Made by a program: the position numbers and the translations under genes
From: Cryobacterium psychrophilum
GTDB taxonomy: Bacteria > Actinomycetota > Actinomycetes > Actinomycetales > Microbacteriaceae
Assembly: GCF_004365915.1 (NCBI RefSeq)
Contig: NZ_SODI01000001.1
Location: 62,001 to 126,000 of the forward strand
Reading direction: 5' to 3'
Length of the DNA: 64,000 nt
The notes under the pieces: generated by a model
What the model saw: only the letters and a program-made list of their open reading frames with translations
Database searches by the model: none
Told to the model about the DNA's origin: nothing
Part shown: piece after piece, positions 8,937 to 16,165 of the stretch
Numbering within the stretch: the stretch's first letter is position 1
Layout of the letters: every line of letters starts with the position of its first letter

Positions 8937-9373
8937 TATAAAAACCTTGATCAGCTCGGGTTTTCGGCTTCGATGCGGCCCTTGGGTTCGTGGCAAGCGG
9001 CTCTCGTGTTCGCCGACGTCCGCGTCGGACCGGCCAGCGGTCGGGATCAGTCGTTCATGACGGCAAGGGACCAGCGCCAGCCGGCCTGCCCGCGGAGCCC
9101 GGCCTTCGGGTGTCTTCTCCCACCGGGCGTGCGCGCAGCCAGCGGAACCAAAATAGGCGAGCAGGTCGACGACGCAATGGATGCGTCTGGCATTCTGTCA
9201 ATCAGGAGCCGCGGTGTCGAATAGTTCCTTCCCCTTTTGGCGCCATCCCCCTTGGACACTCACAACTAGGTAACTAAGATAGGTAAATCTCCAGAGCGCG
9301 AATATGTGCCCACGAGGCCGGTGCACCTGCCGGGACCCGCACCATCCTGTTTGCGAGCGAAAAGGAACCTATC
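8937..9373. other. 437-bp region without a convincing gene
   Basis: A short inverted AAAACC/GGTTTT around 8940-8965 may terminate the tRNA. Beyond it no reading frame shows family similarity or a good ribosome site. The right end holds the promoter described at 9252-9280 and a Shine-Dalgarno (AAAAGGAA) serving the gene at 9374. This lies just inside the putative attachment repeat. Confidence 0.6.
9252..9280 (+). promoter_or_regulatory. Sigma-70-type promoter of the FHA two-gene unit
   Basis: TTGGAC (9252-9257), a 17-bp spacer and TAAGAT (9275-9280) match SigA consensus at 4/6 and 5/6 positions with ideal spacing. Transcription would start near 9287, about 87 nt before the GTG at 9374. Confidence 0.55.
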
Positions 9374-9646
9374 GTGACTGAACGACAGACATACCTGGGC
9401 AATGTGGAGAGCACCCCTGACGTCGAGGAACACACCATCAAGGACTGGACCGATCTCGGCCAGGAAATGTGGTCCTATCTCACGGGCAAGGGCGCAGCCA
9501 TCAATTACAGCTTTATCGACATGATGGTCGAGGTTCCCCGCGATATCGGCCCCGACGCCCCGCGCGCGGTGTGGAAGCTCAACGGCACCCTGCGCGTCAC
9601 GACGAGTGACGAGCAATCCCTCGGCTCTGACCCTTTCCGGAGCTGA
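9374..9646 (+). CDS. Small hypothetical protein, partner of FHA-like protein
   Basis: A 90-residue acidic cytoplasmic protein with no signal peptide or membrane segment. I do not recognise a named family. The sequence contains a regular two-layer pattern (INYSFIDMMVEVPRDIGPDA, then WKLNGTLRVTTS), suggesting a small alpha/beta fold. The GTG start at 9374 follows AAAAGGAACC. Its stop is 2 bp before the next gene, so the two are almost certainly translated from one mRNA and may form a complex. It lies within the tRNA-bounded segment. Confidence 0.7.
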   Translation: MTERQTYLGNVESTPDVEEHTIKDWTDLGQEMWSYLTGKGAAINYSFIDMMVEVPRDIGPDAPRAVWKLNGTLRVTTSDEQSLGSDPFRS

Positions 9647-9648
9647 CC

Positions 9649-10623
9649 GTGAGCTCCTCGGTGAGCTCACCAGCGACGGGTTCGAAGACGGCGCAATCCG
9701 CCGTGAAGCTGCACATTGATCTCGCCTTTTCCCTGGTTGAACCGTCGGCCGCCCTCGGTGCTTTGAGCACGGAGTCGACTGGAGCGGAGTTCGGCGATTC
9801 ATTCGGGGCAGCGGATGTCATGCACGGCACGGTGACCGCCAATGGAACGGAAATCACGGTCTTCACGAGCAACCCCGAAATGTTCGTGCAGGGGCGTGCG
9901 CTCAATCTGGAACCGCTGCGCACGCTGGCCGCCGAACTGGCGTCCCGCGGTCTGACCATGGCGATCATCGGCTCTGCAGGGCTGATCGCGCGAATCGGCG
10001 ACGTGCAGGCGTCCGTAACGCAACGCATGGTGACGCGTTCGCCGCACATTGTTCTCGGGTCACGAAACGCGCTGGGACCACTAGTTCAGGCACGAATGCG
10101 GGGGCAGGCACGCATGCCGGTGGCCATTCCGCTTCCGCCGCCAACGCTGTTTCCGATCGCGCCGACCTTCGACCGTCGCAGCCGTCGTAGGGTGACGACG
10201 ACCCATTACACGCCGGGAAGCGGGCGTCCCCGTCTCATCTTCGTCGTGGGGTCGGAGAACTGGAATGGGCAGATGCCCCGGGAATTCGACCTGCTGCCGG
10301 GCACCACGACGATCGGTTCCTCCGCCGATGCCGACCTGCAATTGCCCGGATTGGAACCCGTGCACGCCGAGATTCGCCACGATAACAACGACGAGTACCG
10401 GTTATTTGCCGTCGGTGACGTCGCCGGCAGCTCCCGGCCGCACGAGGAAGGCCGCAGCATGGGAGACGGTCAAATTCTGCGCACCGGCTCACGGCTGGAG
10501 ATGGGCCCGTGGCGGATGGGCTACTTTCGGGAGGAGTTCGCCGACCATGGCCGCCCGTTCGGCGGACGCGTGGGCGGTGAGCTGGCTTACCAGAAGCCCC
10601 AGGCGCCCAGGCCGCGGGCCTGA
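9649..10623 (+). CDS. FHA-like domain protein
   Basis: A 324-residue protein. Residues about 1-150 form an unrecognised alpha/beta domain, then comes a proline/arginine-rich linker, and residues about 195-300 an FHA fold (REFDLLPGTTTIGSSADADL, then VHAEIRH). FHA domains bind phosphothreonine, but the usual GR is GS here and the conserved Ser-Arg before the His is EP, so the phosphate contacts are largely lost. Paired 2 bp downstream of the 90-residue protein. A hairpin after the stop closes the unit. No nearby Ser/Thr kinase gene is visible. Confidence 0.75.
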   Translation: MSSSVSSPATGSKTAQSAVKLHIDLAFSLVEPSAALGALSTESTGAEFGDSFGAADVMHGTVTANGTEITVFTSNPEMFVQGRALNLEPLRTLAAELASRGLTMAIIGSAGLIARIGDVQASVTQRMVTRSPHIVLGSRNALGPLVQARMRGQARMPVAIPLPPPTLFPIAPTFDRRSRRRVTTTHYTPGSGRPRLIFVVGSENWNGQMPREFDLLPGTTTIGSSADADLQLPGLEPVHAEIRHDNNDEYRLFAVGDVAGSSRPHEEGRSMGDGQILRTGSRLEMGPWRMGYFREEFADHGRPFGGRVGGELAYQKPQAPRPRA

Positions 10624-10628
10624 TCCGT

Positions 10629-10658
10629 GAGGGTGCCGCACTCCGGTGTGGCATCCTC
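10629..10658 (+). terminator. Terminator of the FHA unit
   Basis: A 13-bp stem (10629-10641 with 10646-10658, two G-T pairs) and 4-nt loop begin 6 bp after the FHA gene stop. No long U-run follows. Confidence 0.55.
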
Positions 10659-10721
10659 TCCGGAGCATGCCCGGCCTCCCAGCGTGGAGGGCGTGTCTTG
10701 GTGACGGTGCTTCCGGCCTAG

Positions 10722-12538
10722 GACGCTGCTGATTTAGGGGTTGTGGGGAGGCCTGGCGAGTCGTGAGAGCGATTTTTGGCCTGTGTATTTCATGGTGACG
10801 CCTCTCATTTCTCGTTTTTGTGGTGGTGTTGATCTTCGCGTGCGGGGCGGTTACGGTCTCTGATGGCCGTCTGCGGCCGGCGGCCGTGGGTGGCCGTCTT
10901 CCGGGGTGTTATCCCATGGCCCAGATCCCGCTCTGGCGGGTGAGGCCGAGGTTCAGGAGCCGTTTAAGGTTGATTCCGGCCGCCCGATTCACCCACCACG
11001 CGTTGTTCTTCACGACGCCTCGGTAAGGGACGCGGCGGGACTTGCGTGTCATCCAGGCGATGGAGCGTTCAACCATCGGCCGGTGTTGTCGATAATCGGC
11101 TTGGAAGAGCGGATCCTGAGCCCGGACACGGTGCTCCCGGCGTATGGCGTCATGCTCACGGAGCAGCATTTTCTTGCCGCTCTTCGCCGTCGTGCACTGC
11201 GTCATGAGGGGGCAGGTGGCGCAGGAACTACCAAAACTTGCGCGCCCCGCAGCACTGAGTGGGCGGGTCTGACCCGCTGGGCAGGTGACCGTGTTCGTGG
11301 TCTCGTCGATAGTGAAATCATCGACGGTGAAGCCGCCGGGAATCGCCCGTCCCAGCGGCGGTGGTTTGATGATCGCGGTGTGACCGGCGGCGGTGATCGC
11401 GGCGAGAAGCTCACCACTGCCATAAGCAGAATCGCCCAGAACATCGACGTTCTGGGCGCCGATGCTCGTGTCTTTGGTGACTAGTTCCATGCCGCGGGCC
11501 GCGTCGCTGTTGGCCAAACCAGCCGCCTTGGTCAGGATCGCCGCGGTCACCAGGCCCGTGTCCGGTTCGATGATGATGTGGCTTTTGAAGCCGTCGACTT
11601 TCTTCTGGCGGCTCTTGTGCGCGTGACGGGCATCAAGATCAACGGTGGAAATGACCCGGTCCGGGGCGACCCGCCGTGCAATTTTCCACCGCCCCTCCGT
11701 TTCATGCGACCCGTCCGCCGGCTCAACGTCCTGCCCGGCGACCAACGCGAGCAGGGCGACGGTTTCCTGCTGCGCGTCGGTGAGAACCGTCGGGTCAATG
11801 CCGGCCAGCAAGGACAGGGCATCGGTGACGAGCGCGGACACGAGGTCGTCGCGAGCGGCTCGGTCATCCCACGCGATATCCGGTTTCCCTGGCTTCGCGT
11901 AATCGTGACCGGTCAACGCGGACACGAGCACATCCGCGCCGGGAATCTCCCGGCCCACCCGGCGGATCTGCGCAACGAGCTGTGTGACGGTGTCCTGACG
12001 CGCGACAGCGTCCTCCAAAATTGTGGAGTCCAACGCACGTCGCTTCCGACCCGATAACGCCCCGGACTGCTCGATAACCTCGGTCACTGCCTCAAAAATA
12101 CGGTGGGGGCGCGTGCTGTTCGCGAGGCGGCGGCGCCAATACGTGAGGACCGTCGGATGAAACGACGCGTCCGTCAACGCGAACCCGCAGGCCGCTTTCC
12201 ACCGCAAGTCGAACGTGACCGCCTCGGCCGTTTCCCGATCCGAGAGGCTATGCAACGTCTGCAACACCATCACCGACGCGATCACATCAACTGGAGTGGA
12301 CGGGCGCCCCCGACCGGACGGAAACAAATCCTCGAACGCGTCATCGGGGAACAACTCGTGCCGATGATCGGCGAGGAACTTGAACACGGAACCCGCTGGA
12401 AGCATATGCCCCGCCATCGACTCGACATCCAAAAGCTGACGTTGACCATCATCACGACCCTGCATGAATCAAGTCTTAATCATCGGCCCGCAAACCCGAG
12501 CAGGCGCGCCTTAATACCCCAGATTAATCAGCAGCGTC
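10722..12538 (-). mobile_element. IS1182-family insertion sequence, complete
   Basis: A 1.8-kb element with one transposase gene on the minus strand. Including flanks, the ends share an 18-bp perfect inverted repeat (10717-10734 and 12526-12543). The outer CTAG (10718-10721, 12539-12542) is palindromic and could be the target duplication, leaving a 13-bp terminal repeat starting GACGCTGCTGATT. Both ends and the transposase are intact, so the copy looks recent and potentially active. Confidence 0.85.
10909..12465 (-). CDS. IS1182-family DDE transposase
   Basis: A 518-residue transposase with an N-terminal DUF772-like region (ELFPDDAFEDLFPSGRGRPS) that is thought to bind DNA, and a DDE nuclease core. 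Candidate acidic residues are Asp in ALDSTILEDA, Asp in DVLGDSAYGSGELL and Glu in RPMVERSIAWM. A Cys cluster (SSCATCPLMTQC) near residue 430 is typical of IS1182. The frame is uninterrupted. It serves to mobilise the surrounding IS; nothing suggests domestication. Confidence 0.92.
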   Translation of the reverse strand: MQGRDDGQRQLLDVESMAGHMLPAGSVFKFLADHRHELFPDDAFEDLFPSGRGRPSTPVDVIASVMVLQTLHSLSDRETAEAVTFDLRWKAACGFALTDASFHPTVLTYWRRRLANSTRPHRIFEAVTEVIEQSGALSGRKRRALDSTILEDAVARQDTVTQLVAQIRRVGREIPGADVLVSALTGHDYAKPGKPDIAWDDRAARDDLVSALVTDALSLLAGIDPTVLTDAQQETVALLALVAGQDVEPADGSHETEGRWKIARRVAPDRVISTVDLDARHAHKSRQKKVDGFKSHIIIEPDTGLVTAAILTKAAGLANSDAARGMELVTKDTSIGAQNVDVLGDSAYGSGELLAAITAAGHTAIIKPPPLGRAIPGGFTVDDFTIDETTNTVTCPAGQTRPLSAAGRASFGSSCATCPLMTQCTTAKSGKKMLLREHDAIRREHRVRAQDPLFQADYRQHRPMVERSIAWMTRKSRRVPYRGVVKNNAWWVNRAAGINLKRLLNLGLTRQSGIWAMG

Positions 12539-12685
12539 CTAGGGCTCTCCCCGGCGCCTGGACGACGGGAGATTGTTGAGGAGCGACCGGCAATGGAGCG
12601 CAGAACACCGAACATGACTCGCGTCCAGGCCGGTCACACTCCACGGGGTGTCGCCCGGGGTGTCGCGCTGGAAAAGCACGATCGT

Positions 12686-12720
12686 TCTGGTCTGGTCTGG
12701 TCTGGTCTGGTCTGGTCTGC
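12686..12720 (+). repeat. Pentanucleotide tandem repeat, (TCTGG)6 plus TCTGC
   Basis: Seven 5-bp units without interruption except the last base. Slippage would change any overlapping frame by two or one bases. It precedes the small membrane-like frame at 12754. Confidence 0.9.
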
Positions 12721-12753
12721 GTCCTGTTCTGGTCCGAAAGCCTCGCGTTCACC

Positions 12754-12948
12754 GTGCCGTTCGTGATCGGCCCGTCGCTGGCACTGCTGTGGACGGCGAT
12801 CGCTCAGGCGGCTCCAGCGGATCGCAGCCGCGCTCTGCACGTCACGTGGGGAACCGTGATCGGCACTTCGCTCGCTGCAGCGATCGCACTGATTCGGTAT
12901 CCGTCAGTAGCGACCACAACCCGCGGCCCCTCGCCCGCTGGATCGTAA
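12754..12948 (+). pseudogene. Possible membrane-protein remnant
   Basis: A 64-codon frame from a GTG with one or two hydrophobic segments (VPFVIGPSLALLWTAIAQ; VIGTSLAAAIALIRY) and no recognisable Shine-Dalgarno. The sequence upstream in this frame is the repeat at 12686-12720. It may be a fragment of a larger gene or a chance frame; I cannot assign a family. Confidence 0.25.
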
Positions 12949-13162
12949 TTGCGGAGAGGGCGGGGCATCGTGACTGTATGGTTACAATAAGCAAGAAAGA
13001 GCCCCTGCTCACCTGTTAGTGAGGTGTTGGTGCACGGTGCGAAAGTGTGAGACACCGCGGAAACAAAAGCAAGTCAGCGCAAAGGGGACCCCACCACGAA
13101 CCGCGTATTCTTGGGAATTCTTGCCAAAATCTGGGTGGGCCTACCGGTCACACCTGCGGCTA

Positions 13163-13192
13163 TCATCGGTTCGAGCCCGGTAGGGCCCACAC
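13163..13192 (+). repeat. attR-like copy of the tRNA-Val 3' end
   Basis: Identical to 8907-8936 over 30 bp. Here there is no tRNA 5' half. Instead GGGCCTACCGG (13137-13147) can pair with CCGGTAGGGCCC (13177-13188), so the copy sits inside an imperfect hairpin. It lies 67 bp upstream of the GAF-ANTAR start. Confidence 0.75.
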
Positions 13193-13259
13193 CATAATTG
13201 CCCGGCATGTAGCGCTGGTAGCGGGAAGCAAGCGTGAGGCACGATGCCCAGGAGGCGCC

Positions 13260-13961
13260 ATGGCGAGTAGGCATGTGTTCGGGCAGGCCGTCGCGGAGCT
13301 GACGGTTGCCCACGAACGGCAGACCAGCCTTTGTACGCCGTTCCTCAACGTCATCCCGGCCGATAGTGCTGTCATCTCGACATTCGGCTCCGCATTCGAC
13401 GTCGCAACGGTATGCGCGAGTGACCCGCGGGCCGCTCGCTTCGACGAGATGCAATTCGATCTGGGCGAGGGTCCGGGTTGGACCTCCCTCAACACGAGGG
13501 CTCCCGTGGCCGTGCACGATCTGCAATCCCCGGCTAATTCTCTGTGGCCAGCACTTCTGAAGGCCGTAGACGCCGACGGCGTGCGCGGTGTCAGCGCCTT
13601 TCCACTGATGCTCGGCTCGCTCCTGATAGGTGCGGTGGGACTGTATACGTGGAGGCCGGGCACTCTGACCGAACCCGAAAAGATCGATGCGGGGATGCTC
13701 GCGAGTATCGTTGCCAGGCAAGTGTTGCGGCGTTCGCTGGCAGCACAGCCATCAAAGACTGGCGCAGGGGATAATGGAAGTCATTCGCGACGCGTCGTGC
13801 ACCAGGCGACTGGGATGGTTTTGGCTCAGCTCAACCTCTCAGCCGCCGACGCGCTGCTGATTATTCACGGTCACGCCTTTTCGAACGGTCGTACGGTTCG
13901 CGAAGTCGCCGCCGATGTTGTGGCACGGCGACTGGATCTCTCGTCGATGCTGGATTCGTAA
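13260..13961 (+). CDS. GAF-ANTAR regulator A
   Basis: A 233-residue protein with an N-terminal GAF sensor (about residues 20-155; FDLGEGPGWTSLNTRAPVAV, GVRGVSAFPLMLGSLLIGAV) and a C-terminal ANTAR RNA-binding domain (about 175-230; VVHQATGMVLAQLNLSAADA). ANTAR proteins bind paired hexaloop hairpins in mRNA leaders and prevent termination. The ATG at 13260 has a good AGGAGG site; the frame is open upstream through the att copy, but that part is not family-like. A second GAF-ANTAR gene follows after 12 bp. Ligand and RNA targets are unknown. Confidence 0.85.
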   Translation: MASRHVFGQAVAELTVAHERQTSLCTPFLNVIPADSAVISTFGSAFDVATVCASDPRAARFDEMQFDLGEGPGWTSLNTRAPVAVHDLQSPANSLWPALLKAVDADGVRGVSAFPLMLGSLLIGAVGLYTWRPGTLTEPEKIDAGMLASIVARQVLRRSLAAQPSKTGAGDNGSHSRRVVHQATGMVLAQLNLSAADALLIIHGHAFSNGRTVREVAADVVARRLDLSSMLDS

Positions 13962-13973
13962 GATTGGAATATC

Positions 13974-14708
13974 GTGCCTCAGACGCGTGAAGGTCAGCTC
14001 TTGGAGACCTTTGTAACCCTCGCTGACACCCTCGTGGCCGACTACGACGTTGTCGACCTGCTGTGTACCCTCGTGGACAAATGCGCGGATCTGCTCGACG
14101 CCGCGGCGGCTGGCATCATCCTGTCGGACGGTGACGGTGACGGTGACGGTGACGGTGACGGTGAACTCGAGGTCGTCGCTTCCACGAACGAGCGAAGCCG
14201 ACTCGTGGAGATCCTGCAGTTACGGGCAGGGAGCGGTCCCTGTGTCGAGAGTTTCACAACCGGTCGGGCCGTCGCCGTTCCGGACATCGGCGATGTCGGT
14301 GGAAAGTGGCCTCGATTCAGTGCGGGAGCCCTGGAGCAGGGTTTCGCTTCAATGCACGCGGTCCCGCTGCGACTGCGCCAAGCGACCATCGGTTCGCTCA
14401 ACCTGTTCTGGGATCGCACCGGGGGCCTGAGCCAGGCTGACACGGAGACCGTGCAGGCCCTCGCGGATGTCGCGACCATCGGTATCCTGCAGGAACGTGC
14501 CATACGGGAGCGTGATGTTGTGCGCCAGCAGCTCCAGCACGCACTCAATAGCCGGATCCTGATCGAGCAGGCAAAAGGTGTCCTCGCCTACACGTATGAC
14601 ATCCACATGGGTGATGCTTTTGCATTGATCAGGGATTATGCAAGAAAGCACTCCATGCCTCTGGCCGCCGTCGCCGAGCGGATCGTGCAGCGAGAACTGT
14701 CGTTGTAA
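13974..14708 (+). CDS. GAF-ANTAR regulator B
   Basis: A 244-residue protein with the same architecture: GAF (residues about 18-170; ADLLDAAAAGIILSDGDG, GPCVESFTTGRAVAVPDIGD) and ANTAR (about 185-240; ILIEQAKGVLAYTYDIHMGD). The GAF beta-hairpin is extended by six Asp-Gly dipeptides (residues 52-63) encoded by a hexanucleotide repeat. It starts at GTG 13974, 12 bp after regulator A, without a clear Shine-Dalgarno, so it may depend on translational coupling. The pair may act as a heterodimer. Confidence 0.87.
   Translation: MPQTREGQLLETFVTLADTLVADYDVVDLLCTLVDKCADLLDAAAAGIILSDGDGDGDGDGDGELEVVASTNERSRLVEILQLRAGSGPCVESFTTGRAVAVPDIGDVGGKWPRFSAGALEQGFASMHAVPLRLRQATIGSLNLFWDRTGGLSQADTETVQALADVATIGILQERAIRERDVVRQQLQHALNSRILIEQAKGVLAYTYDIHMGDAFALIRDYARKHSMPLAAVAERIVQRELSL
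14127..14162 (+). repeat. In-frame (GACGGT)6 repeat in GAF-ANTAR B
   Basis: Six perfect hexanucleotide copies encode alternating Asp and Gly in the GAF domain. Length changes by slippage would keep the reading frame. Confidence 0.95.
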
Positions 14709-14840
14709 CCGCAGGTTCGTCTTGCGGGAAATTCTCGGTTGCGGGAATTTCTGAGGCGAATTACGGGCCGTCAGAGTACACTGACAATGCCACCCCAGAC
14801 CCCGGTAGCGCACTCATTTGTGAGCTTTCGAGGGAAAACG

Positions 14841-15176
14841 ATGAAGCACATATACTATCCGGGCGGTTCAGTCGTGACGGGCAGCCAATTGGCGGACGCG
14901 CTCATGCTCTACGCCGAGGCTCTCTGCAATCGTCGTCAAGTCGACGTTGTGGATATTCCGGTGGCCGGCTCAAGTGGGGAGTTCCTTCGCGCACAGTTCC
15001 TGATTGGCACAGCGAGTCAACTCGTCAGCGTCGGCGCGGAGCCGCACGCAGCCGAACTGGTTGAGCCGGAAACGCTGGATTTCCTTCACCGCAAGGCGCA
15101 ACCCGGCGCGATGATCCCCGCAGCCTGGACCCGGGAGGAAGTTGCCGCAGCGCAATTCGACGACTTCGATTACTAG
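14841..15176 (+). CDS. Small hypothetical protein
   Basis: A 111-residue acidic protein starting MKHIYYPGGSVVTGSQLADA at ATG 14841, preceded by GAGGGAAAA. The frame is open upstream to 14739 but without a ribosome site. It has a predicted alpha/beta layout (DVVDIPVAGSSGEFLRAQFL, then ASQLVSVGAEPHAAELVEPE) and an acidic tail. Similar short proteins are, to my recollection, common in Microbacteriaceae, but I know no function. It lies 132 bp after the GAF-ANTAR pair and could be regulated with it. Confidence 0.7.
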   Translation: MKHIYYPGGSVVTGSQLADALMLYAEALCNRRQVDVVDIPVAGSSGEFLRAQFLIGTASQLVSVGAEPHAAELVEPETLDFLHRKAQPGAMIPAAWTREEVAAAQFDDFDY

Positions 15177-15285
15177 TCGAATGTGACCACGACGGACGCG
15201 GACGAGTCCCTCTTGCCCTCACGACGACATGCCGCGGGGTGACCGACGCCAGGCCGCGAAGGCCCTGCCACGGTAGGCTGGCCGT

Positions 15286-16107
15286 GTGCCTTTCTCGCTC
15301 GCCGATGTCAATCGAGTCGCCCACGAACTGTGGCCGCTCTCTGGAGCCGAAGCGTGGGACGCCCCTGGGCTTGTCACGGGGGACCTCTCCCGGGAGGTCG
15401 CCTCGATTCATCTCGCCGTCGATGCTGTCGCGGAGACCGTTGACGAAGCGTGTGATGGAGCGGCGGACCTGCTGCTCGTGCATCACCCGTTGCTCTTGCG
15501 CGGCGTGACGTCCATCGCCGAGGACCGGTACAAGGGAGCCCTGCTGAGCCGTCTGATCCGCGCGAATTGTGCGCTGTTGGCCGTGCACACAAACGCCGAC
15601 ATCGTTCGCGCCGGGGTCTCCGATACTCTGGCGACGAGACTCGGGTTGCGCAACGCTCGGCCCATTGTCGAGGGCGCCACGCCCGACGTTGGACTCGGGC
15701 GTGTGGGTGAGCTGAGTGAGGCGGTGACCCTCGGGCATTTGGCCCACCTTCTGAGTGATCTCCTTCCGGCTACGGCCTCCGGAGTTCGAGTGGCCGGTGA
15801 CTACGCGGCCATGGTAAAACGCGTGTCCCTGTGTGGGGGAGCGGGGGATTCCCTGCTGCGTGAACCCGCCGTGGTTGATTCAGACGTGTACATCACCTCG
15901 GATCTCCGTCACCACCCGGCCTCTGAGGCCCGCGAGCAGTCGCATCTCACGGGTGGCACGCCGGCCCTCATCGACGTGTCGCACTGGGCGAGCGAATGGC
16001 TGTGGCTCGACGGTGCGGCGGAACAACTGCGCGCTGAGTTGCCGGGCGTGCGTGTGACCGTCAGCGATCTGCGCACTGACCCCTGGGATTTCGTCATCAT
16101 GCATTGA
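15286..16107 (+). CDS. Nif3-like dinuclear metal-centre protein (YqfO/YbgI family)
   Basis: A 273-residue member of the Nif3/DUF34 family, which forms toroidal hexamers with a two-metal site. Metal-binding motifs are visible: HHPLLLRG and HTNADIVRAG near the N-terminus and the C-terminal DVSHWASEW helix. It lacks the long PII-like insertion of YqfO. The exact reaction is unsettled; GTP cyclohydrolase-like and tRNA-related roles have been proposed. It starts at GTG 15286 and is followed after 58 bp by the zinc-ribbon protein, a conserved actinobacterial pairing. Confidence 0.88.
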   Translation: MPFSLADVNRVAHELWPLSGAEAWDAPGLVTGDLSREVASIHLAVDAVAETVDEACDGAADLLLVHHPLLLRGVTSIAEDRYKGALLSRLIRANCALLAVHTNADIVRAGVSDTLATRLGLRNARPIVEGATPDVGLGRVGELSEAVTLGHLAHLLSDLLPATASGVRVAGDYAAMVKRVSLCGGAGDSLLREPAVVDSDVYITSDLRHHPASEAREQSHLTGGTPALIDVSHWASEWLWLDGAAEQLRAELPGVRVTVSDLRTDPWDFVIMH

Positions 16108-16165
16108 CGCTCCCCAAAAGACTTTTCTACTACCCATAAACTCCACATAAGCAAAGGTCAGACAC

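Larger units (their letters stand above)
12544..13162. other. Gene-poor 620-bp stretch right of the IS
   Basis: It holds the (TCTGG) tandem repeat, a possible membrane-protein remnant at 12754-12948, and an approach to the second tRNA 3'-end copy. No integrase or complete gene is seen. The mosaic look fits a decayed end of an integrated element. Confidence 0.5.

Noticed and set aside
8907..13192. Integrase or excisionase gene inside the tRNA-bounded segment
   Set aside because: No frame resembles a tyrosine or serine recombinase; the only recombinase is the IS transposase.
13047..13259. Upstream extension of the GAF-ANTAR A frame through the att copy
   Set aside because: Lacks similarity to the family, and ATG 13260 has a strong AGGAGG site.
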